Part shown: piece after piece, positions 23,425 through 34,062 of the stretch
Layout: every line of letters starts with the position of its first letter
Position numbering within the stretch: the stretch's first letter is position 1
Assembly: GCF_016545825.1 (NCBI RefSeq)
Contig: NC_052620.1
Location: 310,001 to 374,000, forward strand
DNA: 64,000 nt
Reading direction: 5' to 3'
Source: Eucalyptus grandis
Lineage: Eukaryota > Streptophyta > Magnoliopsida > Myrtales > Myrtaceae
Position numbers and translations under genes: made by a program
The notes under the pieces: generated by a model
Seen by the model: only the letters and a program-made list of their open reading frames with translations
The model's database searches: none
What the model was told of the DNA's origin: nothing

Positions 23425-25728
23425 TGTTGACGCCCAAAATTTCATTTAATTAATTAGTTTTTACTTTTGTTTTTATTTTTATTTTTTATTCGGATGATAA
23501 ATAAACAAAGAAAAAAAAAAAAAAATAAAACAGCAAGAAAACGAAGCTTGACAGCCCATTTTCTCCCTCTCTTCCCCCTCCGCATGGGCCTCTATAGCCC
23601 ACTTTCCTTCTCCTCTGGCCCAGCCCTTTTCGGTCTTCTTCCTCCTCCGTCCGCTCTGCAACACACGTGCAGAGGGCGCGATGCCGGATGAGCGGACGGA
23701 CGGCGACGCGCGTGAGAAAGGTGGGGCAGCTGGAGGACAGGTGGCGGATGGGACGCCGGTTCGGCCACGGGGGTCCAGTCGGCAAGCCAAAGACTGGCGG
23801 CCGAGCCTCTCCGTCGACCGGACCTCCTCACCTATAAATAGCGGAGCATTTCCGTCGTTGAAGGAGACACAAGAGAAGATCGCGAGCTTGGAAACCTCCT
23901 CCTAAGAGACTTCGGAGGAGGTTGAAGAGTGAGCGAGAGAGAGAGAGGCCTGCGAGCTCCGAGAGATTCCCTGAGAGACTTCGGCAAACTCAAAGAGCGA
24001 GCAAGGGCGAAGCGATCGAGTCGCGAGCTCAACGACCTCCCTCCGAGAGACTTCGGGGGAGGCCGGCGGTGAGCGAACCTAGATCTGCGAGAATTCGAGA
24101 GCGAGAGAGACGAGAGATCGAAGCCACGAGCATTCAAGCTTCCCCCGAGAGACTTCAGGGGAGGCTCGACGCTCGCGAGCCCAGATCAAAGGGAGGGAGC
24201 AGAGTTCGGGCACCCTCCGCCGAAGAGTCGCCTTCGTCGACGCTGCTGCTACTCTGCCACCGTTCCAACGCCGTTGCCGCAACCGATTTGCCCAAGCCGC
24301 ACCAGATCTGGAGGTTAAGGGCCCACTGTCACTGCTCCGTCCCGAACACCGCTCCCTACCGTCACCATTCTCCACGCCGTCGACAGGTATCAGCCCTGCT
24401 TCGCCATCACCGTTTCTTGAAACCCTAGCCACCTCTGCTGCTTGATCCCGTCCGTCTCTATGTCATCCCCAACGTCGCCCGATTCCGCCCGTCCCCGCGT
24501 CGTCCTCGACGCTGCCCGATTCCGTCCGCCTCAGCGTCGTCTCTCGACGCTGCCTCCTTCTTCGACACCTCCGTCGTTCCCTCCATCGGCGCCGTGATTA
24601 GGTGAGAGGGAGGAAGCATCGCGCTTGGTTGGACTCGAATCGAAGCGGGTCGCGGCGGATAGGGCTCACGAATCCGGTAGGGTTTCTAGAATCGGGTCGC
24701 GGTTGCGAGCCGAGGTTAGCGGCTGAAGACTGGTCGGACGTGGGTCCGAAGGGTAGGGTTTCCTCGGGTCAAACCTCGCGCACGTGGGCTGGGTAGATGT
24801 TGGGCTGGAAATAATTTTTATAAAGTGGGCCAAAATCGGTTTGGGCCTTGTTTTTAAAAATAAAAATAAAAAAGAAAGGAAAAATTTGAGTCGGGCCCGC
24901 GTTGCGGGCCTATCCTCGTTCGGATCGCTGGGCCCAGGTCGGACCCAACCCATGGATCCGACCGGTCATTTTTTTTATATTATTTTAATATAAAATAATA
25001 TTTTAAATAAATAAATAAATATTTTATTTCAAATAAATCAAAAAAATTATTTTCAAAAATATTTATAAAAATGTTAAAAATGTTTTATTTTCCAAAAAAA
25101 TCGAGAAAATCAAAAAATAATTTATTTTCCAAAAATATTTAAAAATATTTAAAAAACATTTTATTTTCCGAAAAATCAAAAAATAAAAATATTTCATATT
25201 TTCCAAAAATGCCAAAAATCCAAAAAAGCCAAAAAATTCATGAAAAAGCCAAAAAAAAAAATTCAGAAAAAGCCAAAAAGACTTGTATTTTTCAAAAAAA
25301 AAAAAAACCAAAAATCCCTTTGCGTCCAAAAATTAAAAAATGACTCAAAAATGTTTTTCTCCCAAAATGCATGGAAAATCTCTCGAACATCCAAAAAACC
25401 TCAGGGTTTAAACAAGATTAGGTACCGAAAGGGCATTAGTGATTAACTAGTGTAATCAAGTCTCCGATCCTAATTTCTCTGGTTGTGCAGGAGTGAGTAT
25501 TTCTCCCGATACTTCACTTGGGTTTCTAATCAACTCACCCCAAATCGATTAGTGGCGACTCCATTTTAAAAATTGATTTACAAGTTACAAATTTAGACAT
25601 TAAAGTCGTGAATTGGTGGACTTGGGAGAGTCCGGGCATAACTAATTTCAGCCGAGCCATTAGCCTCCTTAGGCGCTCGTACCCAAACGCGGGCGCCAAT
25701 AAAAAAAGAAAAAAAAGAGGCCGCGACA
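23425..25728 (+). repeat. 3' LTR of the plus-strand element (2,304 bp)
   Basis: It begins TGTTGACGCC after a purine-rich GAGGGGCGCC and ends GGCCGCGACA, matching the LTR end at 15,202. A TATA box lies at 23,833-23,840, followed by a GC-rich leader (about 23,640-24,960) and then an AT-rich, CCAAAAA-rich segment at 24,970-25,400. The possible target-site duplication on this side is ATTAC (25,729-25,733); its partner is outside the window. ORFs such as the 168-residue frame at 23,922 lie in leader DNA and resemble no family. Confidence 0.88.
23833..23840 (+). promoter_or_regulatory. TATA box of the plus-strand element's 3' LTR
   Basis: CACCTATAAATAGCGGAGC is a strong plant TATA context, in the same relative place as the TATA box of the opposed LTR. 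Transcription would start near 23,865. Confidence 0.75.
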
Positions 25729-26530
25729 ATTACTAGATTGTTGTTTTAGAGCGTGTTTGGCTTTTGATCTTCTCATTATCACTTCACTATTTCCTCCACC
25801 ATCTTGCAACTGATCTCGAACGATAGATAAGTTCGTAAGTGTTAGTCACATAATTCAATGGGGTACTTCCTCAGGCATCTCCCTCCAGAAAATATTTCAA
25901 GGTTGTATGGCCTAATTAAGGAGTTGCTATCAGAAGAAAATCCCCCAATTTATCGGGAAATCGCGATGAAGGACTTGGTCACTCATTATTATGCAAAAGG
26001 ACTCGATAGCACATTTGCACTTGAACATTTCAAGCGATGAATTATGTTGGACATGAGAATTCGAGGGTCTTCACTATGGAATGACAGTCGTACACATCTG
26101 ATCTATGCAGTTTCTCATTGCATTTGCCCTAGGCAACGCATCTAGATATAGCTAGATAGGGTAGATTATATGTTGGTAGGGTAGTGCCCATCGACCTCGT
26201 GTATATCACACATTAAGAAAGCTTTTCTGCTGAACTTGAGCTTCTCAGGTGGGGTTGCGAGGGGCAGGGCTTTTGCGAAGCCAGAGGGATTTTATAGTTT
26301 CAGCTCATATTTTCTTGATAGTTTGGGCTTGAGCTTATGAAGAGCTACTGCAATGTATAATCTCTTTTTCTTAAAATTGAGAGATGTAATAGAGATGTGT
26401 GATGTGTTAATTATTGTAGAATTTTCTGTTAGATGTAGCTCTAATTTAAGAGTGAAGCATGATAGAAGCTTGTGTCCCAATTTTTTTTTTTTTCGCTTCC
26501 ACTCTATTTTTTTTCCTCGCTTTTACTCTA
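25729..26530. other. Flanking DNA, no recognised gene
   Basis: A 60-codon frame at 25,858-26,040 on the plus strand ([20 protein letters not shown]...) has a reasonable composition and an ATG after a short AT-rich leader, but I cannot assign it to a family. Nothing else is coding. The rest is AT-rich with a poly-T run near 26,480. Confidence 0.4.
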
Positions 26531-26544
26531 TTACTTTGTGATTG

Positions 26545-27158
26545 TGCATTGAACCCTAACAGCTTCAATGGCTGTAGCTTGGTAGTCATGTGATAGCAGG
26601 TAAAAGTCAATGCCAGGATCTAAGGGTGATCGCATGCCTTCTTCCACGTCAAATAAGTGGAATTCCACCTGATTTTCGCATCTGCCAGCAGCGGCAGTTT
26701 CTCGTGTCCCCTTCCACTTTGCATGCACAACGACCCCATATGTCGTACCCTGATGCCAATGCTTGGCCCTCCTCCGTATACGATGTGTGCAAAATTCATG
26801 CACTCCATCTTGCACGAAGAGATTTTTTAACGTGATACATGGCATCGTGCATGGCAAAAAACACGTCGCACACTGGCCGAAACCGTTTGAACAAGGTCCC
26901 AGCGACAGGTTTGTCACGGTGACATTGAAGATAATCTTTGTCCGATATGTCAAAGTATTGGCAGCTCTCGTTGAGCCCGGAAATTAAAGCTTCATGCCTA
27001 TCTTGGTGCTTCCTGAGATGGCCAGTCCCACCTCCGAATTTCGTGAATAACTTTTTCCTACAAATCGTGCACGCCACCAACTTTGTACTATCAGGTAGGA
27101 CCTGGATTTCAAACGTCTGTCTGTCAATGGATGTTCGACACCGTGAAGCCTGCGCCAC
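26545..27158 (-). pseudogene. hAT-superfamily transposase relic
   Basis: The N-terminal part has a BED-type zinc finger: VACTICRKKLFTKFGGG followed by GHLRKHQDRH, a C-x2-C then H-x-H-like spacing. Downstream, in shifted frames, come VQDGVHEF (the conserved NLIVQDG(M)xEF block) and ADAKIRWNSTYLTWKKA (the RWNSTY block of hAT transposases). The central catalytic region between the BED finger and these blocks is largely missing, and at least two frameshifts are present. Terminal inverted repeats and 8-bp duplications were not identified. Confidence 0.7.
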
Positions 27159-27494
27159 ATCGTCCGAAGTTCATTCCTTGTCGGACTTAGCTATAGAGTT
27201 TTGCCGAGGGAAGGGATGTCGACCTCGCCTCAGGGAGGGTGTGGGCCACTATCACCACTACATTCACAAATAATCATCTAATTGTCATGTCTCGTCATGA
27301 GTGGGTTCCTACGTAGCCGGGAGTGAAGAAATTGAAGTGCTGAAGGTGGTCGGCCAAACTTCCAACTCACTGTATAAGTGACCTTGACCATTGGGCCGAC
27401 CACATTTTGAAAAAATGGTGGAGGTCGTCTCCAATATCCTCTGCACTACAGCTCCTTCCATGCAACATCACTGTTACATGCTTTCACCGATCAA

Positions 27495-27905
27495 TATGGC
27501 AGCGACCCACTCGGACAAAGCCCCCAACCAAGCAGAGCCCAGATAAAATCACGAGAGCGAATTGAAAGCCTTCGACACCTCAAGGACCGGCGTGAAAGAC
27601 CTCGTCGGCTCCAGAGTCTCCAAGCTCCTTTATATCTTCGTCGACCACCAGCCTTGATCGCCCAACCGCTCCGATCTTCAGCATTCTGATCGTGGATTTG
27701 GAAGGAGTTCATGAAGATTCCAGCAAGCGCAAGGAGATGGTCTGCAGAGTTTGCCAGGCGTGCGAGGATTGGGGCTTCTTCCGGGTGGTGAATCACGGGA
27801 TTGGAGATGGCATCCTGAGCGGAATCATAAGACGGCGTGAGGAGGTTTCACAAGCAGGAGAGTGAGGTGAAGGAGGAGTTGTGTTCTGGAGATAAGCCGA
27901 AATAA
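27495..27905 (+). pseudogene. 2-oxoglutarate/Fe(II)-dependent dioxygenase first-exon relic
   Basis: It resembles the N-terminal (DIOX_N) part of ACC-oxidase-homolog enzymes. It starts ATGGCAGCGACC, then ESELKAFDTSRTGVKDLV, then ILIVDLEGVHEDSSKR, then CEDWGFFRVVNHGIG and a frameshifted FHKQESEVKEELCSGDKPK. Stops after PNQAEPR and after VDHQP, and further frameshifts, break it. The catalytic second half with the Fe-binding His-x-Asp is absent, so it cannot encode an enzyme. It is probably an old partial duplicate. Confidence 0.75.
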
Positions 27906-28200
27906 ATAGAAAATGTTCAACTACAGGGCACCAATTAGGTGCAAACCCATTTCCTTACATAAACAGCCCAAAAGATTAAAGCCATACATAAAGTAGCTCC
28001 CAAATCAAAAGGGAGCTCAGACAGGACAAACCATCAATTATATGAAAGCAATTAACATAAAACGATGAGATAAAGTTTCGAATATCTTAAAATCATGACA
28101 AGCCCGAAACATACATGTTTAGAGCTCATCGTCTATATTAAAACGTTCCTTCTTTAAACTTTTGCCGGAAAAGATGCCAATATCTTAATTTAAGGAGGGA

Positions 28201-28417
28201 TTACTCCAGCAGATTTCTGTAAGTAATAAATTCATCAATTTTTCTTTCAGCATAGACAAAGCTCTTAACACCTGTTTATATAGAGTCAGACATGAAATTT
28301 TGTCATCACGCAAGAATGCTCAAAAAGCTACAATTCTGCAAATGTTTAAAGCATTAGCAAAACTGACCTTTCTTCTACGGCAGGAATGAGACCCTCAGTC
28401 AAAGCCACTCCACCAAT
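28201..28417 (-). pseudogene. Possible exon remnants of an unidentified gene
   Basis: On the minus strand, a 50-base block at 28,368-28,417 is flanked by TGATTTAG and GTCAGT and reads IGGVALTEGLIPAVEER. Further on (28,263-28,201) an open segment reads FVYAERKIDEFITYRNLLE and then TAA. Both look protein-like, but their phases do not join simply. I do not recognise the family. They may be the last exons of a gene broken by rearrangement or by the adjacent gap. Confidence 0.35.
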
Positions 28418-28537
28418 CTAAATCACAAAACCGTGTCATTATTCCCAGTCAATTTATAGCAATTCAAAGAACATCGCGGGTATGCACAAGACTTAACAGT
28501 CGTATGCTGCAGAACAGTTTTCCGTTGAGATCGACAC

Positions 28538-28637
28538 NNNNNNNNNNNNNNNNNNNNNNNNNNNNNNNNNNNNNNNNNNNNNNNNNNNNNNNNNNNNNNN
28601 NNNNNNNNNNNNNNNNNNNNNNNNNNNNNNNNNNNNN
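28538..28637. other. Assembly gap (100 Ns)
   Basis: Exactly 100 unknown bases, a conventional scaffold-gap length, so the true distance is unknown. The translated runs across it have no meaning. Confidence 1.
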
Positions 28638-28929
28638 TCGAAAGTCTAATCCATCGAGTGAGACAGCAGATCAATTGGTTTCGACCTGCCATGGCCTCAT
28701 CAGGAGAGCAGCATCAACTCCCAACCAGTTTGTGCACGGGAGGCCAACCCCGCCTTCAGAACTCCTAAATGATATAATCTTTCTATCCTAGAACTCCTAA
28801 CACCAACCATCCTGACACCACTCCCATGGACTAGTTGTGTTCGTCCCTTCTGCCTCCTTTCTCTTCACTCAATAACCCCAAGCACCACTCATAATTCTCA
28901 CGAGTACAGGAGGATTCACGAACTGTGAC
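28638..28929. other. Unique DNA after the gap, no gene seen
   Basis: No coding family is recognised on either strand. A CATGCATGCATGATGCAT run near 28,930 marks the start of similarity to 56,105. Confidence 0.4.
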
Positions 28930-30262
28930 ACATGCATGCATGATGCATACAGGCAATTCAAGAGTAAATCATCATCAACTTACCAATAGTAGAAATAATT
29001 CAAGATCAATATGCAGCTACTAATGGAACGAATGCATGCCTCATTGTTTTTTTGTTTTTGTTTTTTTTATCAAGATCTTGCAAGTCCTTTATTATATATT
29101 CCTCACAAACTTCCAAGCAATTGTTATCACCACATACTCATCCTGTAATACAGATGCAAGTCCCACCAAAATGTTAAACCGATATGGCTCTAACAACATT
29201 AAAGCGAAAACAACAACTAATTTGAGAAACTACATGTTGCTTGTTTTAGTGTGTCCTATCATTGGTACCTCAGAAGCTTATCTTTCATTAATCAGGTTTC
29301 ACTCGAGATCTTCAAAAGGTCCCAGGAGCTTTGGCCTCTAGGTTATTCTCATTCATAAACACCGTGGCACGGAAGGATAAAAAGAGAATCCTAAACTGTT
29401 GCCAAGGCCTCAGAAATCATAATAGAAAATTAGTTTCTTCTGCTTCTATGACTATTCTACTGCATAACTTATGTAAACTCATGTTTCTCGTGACTTTTTT
29501 CTTTTTCATATCCACAGTCCATGGGGGTGAAAGAATATGACTACCTAACCAGTCACCCATGGGCACAACCGATGTTCATATTACTCTCACACTCCATGTG
29601 AATTTGGTTCTCACTTCTCCATAGCTGCCAAAATTATCAAGTGGTAAAAGAACTCGACTGTCAACTGGTGGCTTCTTCAAGTCTCACTGTATCTTCTTCA
29701 TTCCTCCATGGTTTTGCCTCTTCAAGCGCCTCGTAGAACTTGGCAATAGAGTCCTATCGCAATTATTGGAGAATTGTCCTAAGAAACCTATCACACGCTG
29801 CATGATCTTTATGATAGGTACATACTCCAAATCCACATTTGCTAGCCACCTCAAAAGCACTCAGAGTCCCCCTCTCTTTAGACTTCACCTAACTTCTTTC
29901 AATAAATTGCCAACTACTCAAAGAAAGAAAGAAAGAAAAGCTACCTTCTATGGATTTGTTACTGATTTAGCAGCATGTAACGTCGATTAGTGATGAATTC
30001 ACTACCAAGCATCCACAAACAAAAGTTATGAAGAAACACTAATTCAACGCCTCTCGAACAAATTCCACAACAAGTTGTTCAAAGTTCCCACGCAATTTTA
30101 GCACCAAGGAATTGAATTTAAAGTCAAGGTCAAATATTACATAATACAATTGGGATGTGCCGGGTGTTACCGATCTTCAAAGCTGCATGAAGCCCCGGAA
30201 CCTCAGCTACAAATCCTTCAAGTCACGGGGCCGAGGGCTTCGGTTGGCGGTGGTGGTAGTCC
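28930..30262. repeat. Segmental duplication copy 1 (TNL downstream flank)
   Basis: Nearly collinear with 56,105-57,955. Matching landmarks include ATAATTCAAGATCAATATG, the TCACTCGAGATCTTCAAAAG block, GACTATTCTACTGCATAAC, GAAAGAAAGAAA near 29,925, and GGGATGTGCC(G/A)GGTGTTACC near 30,152. Copy 2 additionally contains about 515 bp of MITE-like DNA. The right end (30,150-30,262) corresponds to the last codons of the TNL gene at 57,846-57,955, so this is the orphaned 3' flank of a lost TNL paralogue. Similarity stops within a few bases of the LTR at 30,267. Confidence 0.88.
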
Positions 30263-31268
30263 GTCGTGTCACGCTCCGATCTTCAGGCACGCGCACATCC
30301 CTTACCTTTGGTCGATTTTAAAATGCGATATCCCATGATTATGTATCGCCAACCCTTTCATTTATATATGCACATGCGGAAGCAGTTATAAATCCTCAGA
30401 CAATAAAACAATGGGATAGAAAAGCATGCCATATTTTTCATACTAAAAATTCCCAACCACACCTTTTTACACACATCTCATAGTATTCTACAATACTATA
30501 TATACGCAAGTCTGATCTAACATCTATTCACATGCAGACAATGTTTGACAAGACAGGATAGGATCTCAGTCCTCATCTGGGTCGTACTAGGGGTCATCCT
30601 CGGGGTCCTCCTCTTGGTACTCCTCTTCGGGTTCTTTCTCCTCGGGTTTCTCATCAGGGTTCTGCTTGTCAGATTCCTCTTCCTTAGGCTTCTCATCCGG
30701 GTCTTGAAATGGTTATTCAATAACGATTGAGACAACGTCTCAACAAATTCTACCCCCTAAGACCCGATTAAAACCAATACACCATCCAAGTTGCCTATGC
30801 ACAACACGAATCAGAGAACTTACCTTAGCCTCAGATTCCACTTGCATATTAGCACAGATCAAATAGGCATCCAAGTAATCACATCACTGATCGAAGCATC
30901 GATCAAATCGACCTAGTCGATTACACGCCAACAAGACCACTCACGGTTATTTCCATTCAATCAATCAATTCACAACATCAGACCTAAGCAATGATCAATC
31001 GACCTAGTCGATTACATCTCAATCAACCATTCACCGATCATTTCATTCAATCAATCAATTTACAGCATCAGATCAAAGCAATGAATCACATCAAATCACA
31101 CTCAGTTCGAATCATCAATCAATTGACCTAGTCGATTACATGTCAGTCGGATTATTTCTAAGTCATTCACTCCATCCCATATAACCTCCAATAGTATATT
31201 TAGTCACAGAGCTCCATTAATACTCTCGAGCATCGTTTTCGCCAAGGTGACATAAGTAACAGATGGTC

Positions 31269-31590
31269 TACGTGCGTTCTTTAAGGCATTGTTTTCACAC
31301 AGTGATATTCCTCATCACCGAACCACGCCTGTCATAGATCACAAACAGTCTACGTGCGTTCTTTAAGGCGCCGTTTTCGCACAGTGATGTCCTTCATCAT
31401 CGAACCACGCCTGTCACAAATCATAGGAAGTCTACGTGCGTTCTTTAAGGCGCCATTTTCGCACAGTGATATACTTAATCACTGAACCACGCCTGCCACA
31501 AGTCATATACATTTTACGTGTGTTCTTTAAGGCGTCGTTTTCGCACAGTGATATCCTTAATCACCGAACCACGCATGTCTATAATTCGTG
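31269..31590 (-). repeat. 82-bp tandem repeat, four copies, in LTR C
   Basis: TACGTGCGTTCTTTAAGGC or a close variant starts at 31,269, 31,351, 31,433 and 31,515, exactly 82 bases apart. Each unit also contains TTTTCGCACAGTGATAT and CGAACCACGCCTGTC. I see no equivalent array in the two sister LTRs. Confidence 0.9.
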
Positions 31591-32869
31591 CCTGATCGGT
31601 TTCAGCCAATAGAGTTCTCAGTTCACTCTCACAATTCTTTTCGCTTTACAACTCACCAAAGCATTATTAATGCTAAATAGCCATACTCGGCCATTTATCA
31701 ATCAATCATTCAATTCCACTCAATTTCAATCAATTAAGGAATAATTCCTCAAATTGCACAATCAATTCAATTCAGCACAATATGGAGCTCAAATAAATAA
31801 ACGAACTACACCACAACAATTAGCACGAAATTCTGGTCACCGGCCATCTCGGTTGAATTTCCGGAAAATAAATAATTAAATAATTAATTTCGAAAATTAA
31901 ATACAATAAATTCAATTTAGCACAATATAAAGCTCAATTAAATAAACAGACTACACCACGATCATTAGCATAAAATCTCGATCAGTGGTCATCCCGGTTG
32001 AATTTTCGGAAAATAACTAATTAAATAATTAATTTCAAAAATTAATATTTAATTCCTAAAAATTCCATTTAGGCCCGAATTGCCTAATTAACACGATAAG
32101 GGTCGGGAAAAATCCCAAGAAGTATCCAATAAATACTATAGATAATTCTCTATCTAAGTACACTAACCACCTATCTAATATGCAATGCAATCAACTAATA
32201 ATCGCTAACCCATTCTAATATAACCACCTAATTACACTTAACTAACACTAATCAATCTTTAAGTATAATTAGCAAACTAAGAAGGAATTAGTGAGCAAAA
32301 CTCACACAAAACGACAGGATCGACGCGAGGATCGACTTTCCTCAAGGCGAGCCGAGCATCCGGGCTCGAGAAGACGGCCAAAACGGGCCAAAATACCGCT
32401 ATCATACCTATTTCTCTGATCTCGTTCACTTGTTGGTTGGGGCCTGATTCGGGCTCGGGTTGAGGCGACAACGGACCTAGATGGACCGAGGGGCAAGAGG
32501 GCGGCCAGCAGTAGCGTGCAAGGGTGGCAGCACGGCGGCGAATGGCGTAGGGCGATGGCGTCATGTGCGGTTGCTAGCTGCTCTGGCGTCCTCAAATTTG
32601 CCGGGTCTTCGAGCAGCAACCGTAGATGGAGGAGAGAAGGCTTCGACGATGCAAGATGGAGAGAAAGAGATGGAGGTGAGCGCACGTGGCCAAGGAGCAG
32701 CAACGGCGTGCGGCGTGAGGCGGCAACGACGGCCTTGGCTCGGCGTGACAGCAATGGTAGCTCCGTCTTCGCTGGTCTTCAACTTCTTCGGTTGCTGCTG
32801 AAGACCAACACACAAGGAAGAGGGAGATGAAGGAGTGCTCGACGGAGGAGAGAGGGAAACTCTTCCTCT

Positions 32870-32871
<2 letters not shown>

Positions 32872-32911
<40 letters not shown>
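32872..32911. repeat. (CT)n microsatellite in LTR C
   Basis: About 40 bases of uninterrupted CT dinucleotide. On the transcribed minus strand it is (GA)n just upstream of the GC-rich leader, a common motif of plant leaders and core promoters. Confidence 0.95.
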
Positions 32912-32914
<3 letters not shown>

Positions 32915-33028
32915 GTCCCACCAACTTGGCCCACCACCTAGCTGTCCTCCACCCACATTTTCTTGACCAAATATGCCCCTTCTAGAAGCATTTAGGTAGG
33001 CCAAAATGTTGGGTATATGTGGCATACG

Positions 33029-33036
33029 AATTTATA
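33029..33036 (-). promoter_or_regulatory. TATA box of LTR C
   Basis: The minus strand reads TTGCCTATAAATTCGTATG, about 120 bp upstream of the (GA)n run and about 810 bp from the LTR start. It is a plausible U3/R marker. Confidence 0.55.
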
Positions 33037-33845
33037 GGCAAAATGGCACAAATTGGACCCCAATCCTTCTTCAAACAATTTAATCCGGCCGTTGAAAATT
33101 CAACCGTCGAGTTTTTGGTCAAACTAGATTTCTTCCTCTCCAATATAACCCACTTGTATCCCAATTTCACAATAAAAACGGTCATCTGCAAATTCTGATA
33201 AAACGGCCCTAACTCAACTTTTTCTCAAAAAGTCTCGGTTGTCAGAAAAATCTTCTGAGACTAAGTCAACGTTCCTAAAATTTATTGTGACATGACATAC
33301 TCTTCAATTTCTGAAATTGGACTTAGATTGGTAGTTAATTTCACTCGAACGCATTTTTAGTGTGACCTAGGCTACCGGGTAGTTTTAGAACTTTTTAGGA
33401 CAAATGACCCGTGGTCAATTTTCTTCGTACCACAATAAACCCACTCGACACATTGGCGACTCTCGGTTATCGTAAAAATATCGAGGATTCAAATATGGAC
33501 AAGGGGTACCAAAACGATAGTAAAATCAAATTAGTGCTGGTGGACGAGAGTTTTCCAATTTAGTGGAGTCACCAACGATCGGTCACTCATCCGAGTCGAA
33601 CCGACCTATCTCTCGATCTTAATTTGATTTTATATTGTGCCGCAATGGCCTCTAAAAATAGTCACGGTCGAGAAGTCGGTTCTTGGTCGAATTCTCAAGC
33701 CTATCTGCCTTAAGGTTCTTAATAGCTTACTCAGCTAGTCTAGTTATCTCATGAGTGGCCATCTTAGAGAAAAACATTGTAGTCGCGTCGATGAGCTGCC
33801 CAATTTATCTAATCGAAATCAGGACCCAAAAATCTGGATGTCACA

Positions 33846-34057
33846 ACTCTTCTCCTCTTATAAAAATTTCATCATCGAAATTTAAACCTTTATCAATCGA
33901 CGCATGGCTAGCGGCTCCAGGTCTGTATGATCATTCTCTATCTTGTGGTGTATTTATTTTATGTATTTGATGATTTGATGAATGTGAAAATACATACGAA
34001 ACCCTAAATACGTGTATTTTTTTTGTATTTTTGTATATATTTTTTATGATTTTGGAA
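33846..34057 (-). other. 3' end of a chromovirus internal region with PPT
   Basis: On the minus strand the last codons read GLNFDDEIFIRGEEL then stop, the widespread C-terminus of plant chromovirus (Tekay/Del-like) polyproteins. Overlapping it is the polypurine tract AAGAGGAGAAGAG directly before the LTR start TGTGACATCC. Only about 210 bases of internal sequence remain before the solo LTR inserted at 34,063. No chromodomain is left to test the lineage. Confidence 0.7.
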
Positions 34058-34062
34058 ATACA

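Larger units (their letters stand above)
14875..25728 (+). mobile_element. Gag-only Ogre/Tat-like element (TR-GAG type), plus strand
   Basis: It has the 3' part of a 5' LTR (14,875-15,202), a PBS (15,206-15,223), gag (16,040-about 17,514), a long non-coding region with tandem arrays, and a complete 3' LTR (23,425-25,728). There is no trace of protease, RT or integrase in the 5.9 kb between gag and the 3' LTR. This arrangement matches the non-autonomous TR-GAG retrotransposons described in plants. The missing 5' portion of its left LTR was separated by the insertion of the minus-strand element. Confidence 0.85.
30267..33845 (-). repeat. Long LTR of a chromovirus-like Ty3-gypsy element (LTR C, 3.58 kb)
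   Basis: On the minus strand it begins TGTGACATCC at 33,845, directly after a polypurine tract, and ends GGAGCGTGACA at 30,267. Because the end of a gypsy internal region precedes it, this is the 3' LTR. It includes a TATA box (33,029-33,036), a (GA)n run, a GC-rich leader (about 32,320-32,870), an 82-bp tandem repeat, and ATCAATC-rich DNA. It resembles the two LTRs at 34,063-40,694 at both ends (TGTCA...CCC starts and GTCACA ends on the plus strand). Confidence 0.82.

Noticed and set aside
23922..24428. 168-residue ORF with RERERERP-type composition
   Set aside because: It comes from the GAGAGC-rich leader of the 3' LTR; low complexity, with competing frames on the opposite strand.
32302..33025. 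Overlapping 106-154-residue ORFs on both strands
   Set aside because: GC-rich leader and (GA)n of LTR C; no domain and no codon-level consistency.
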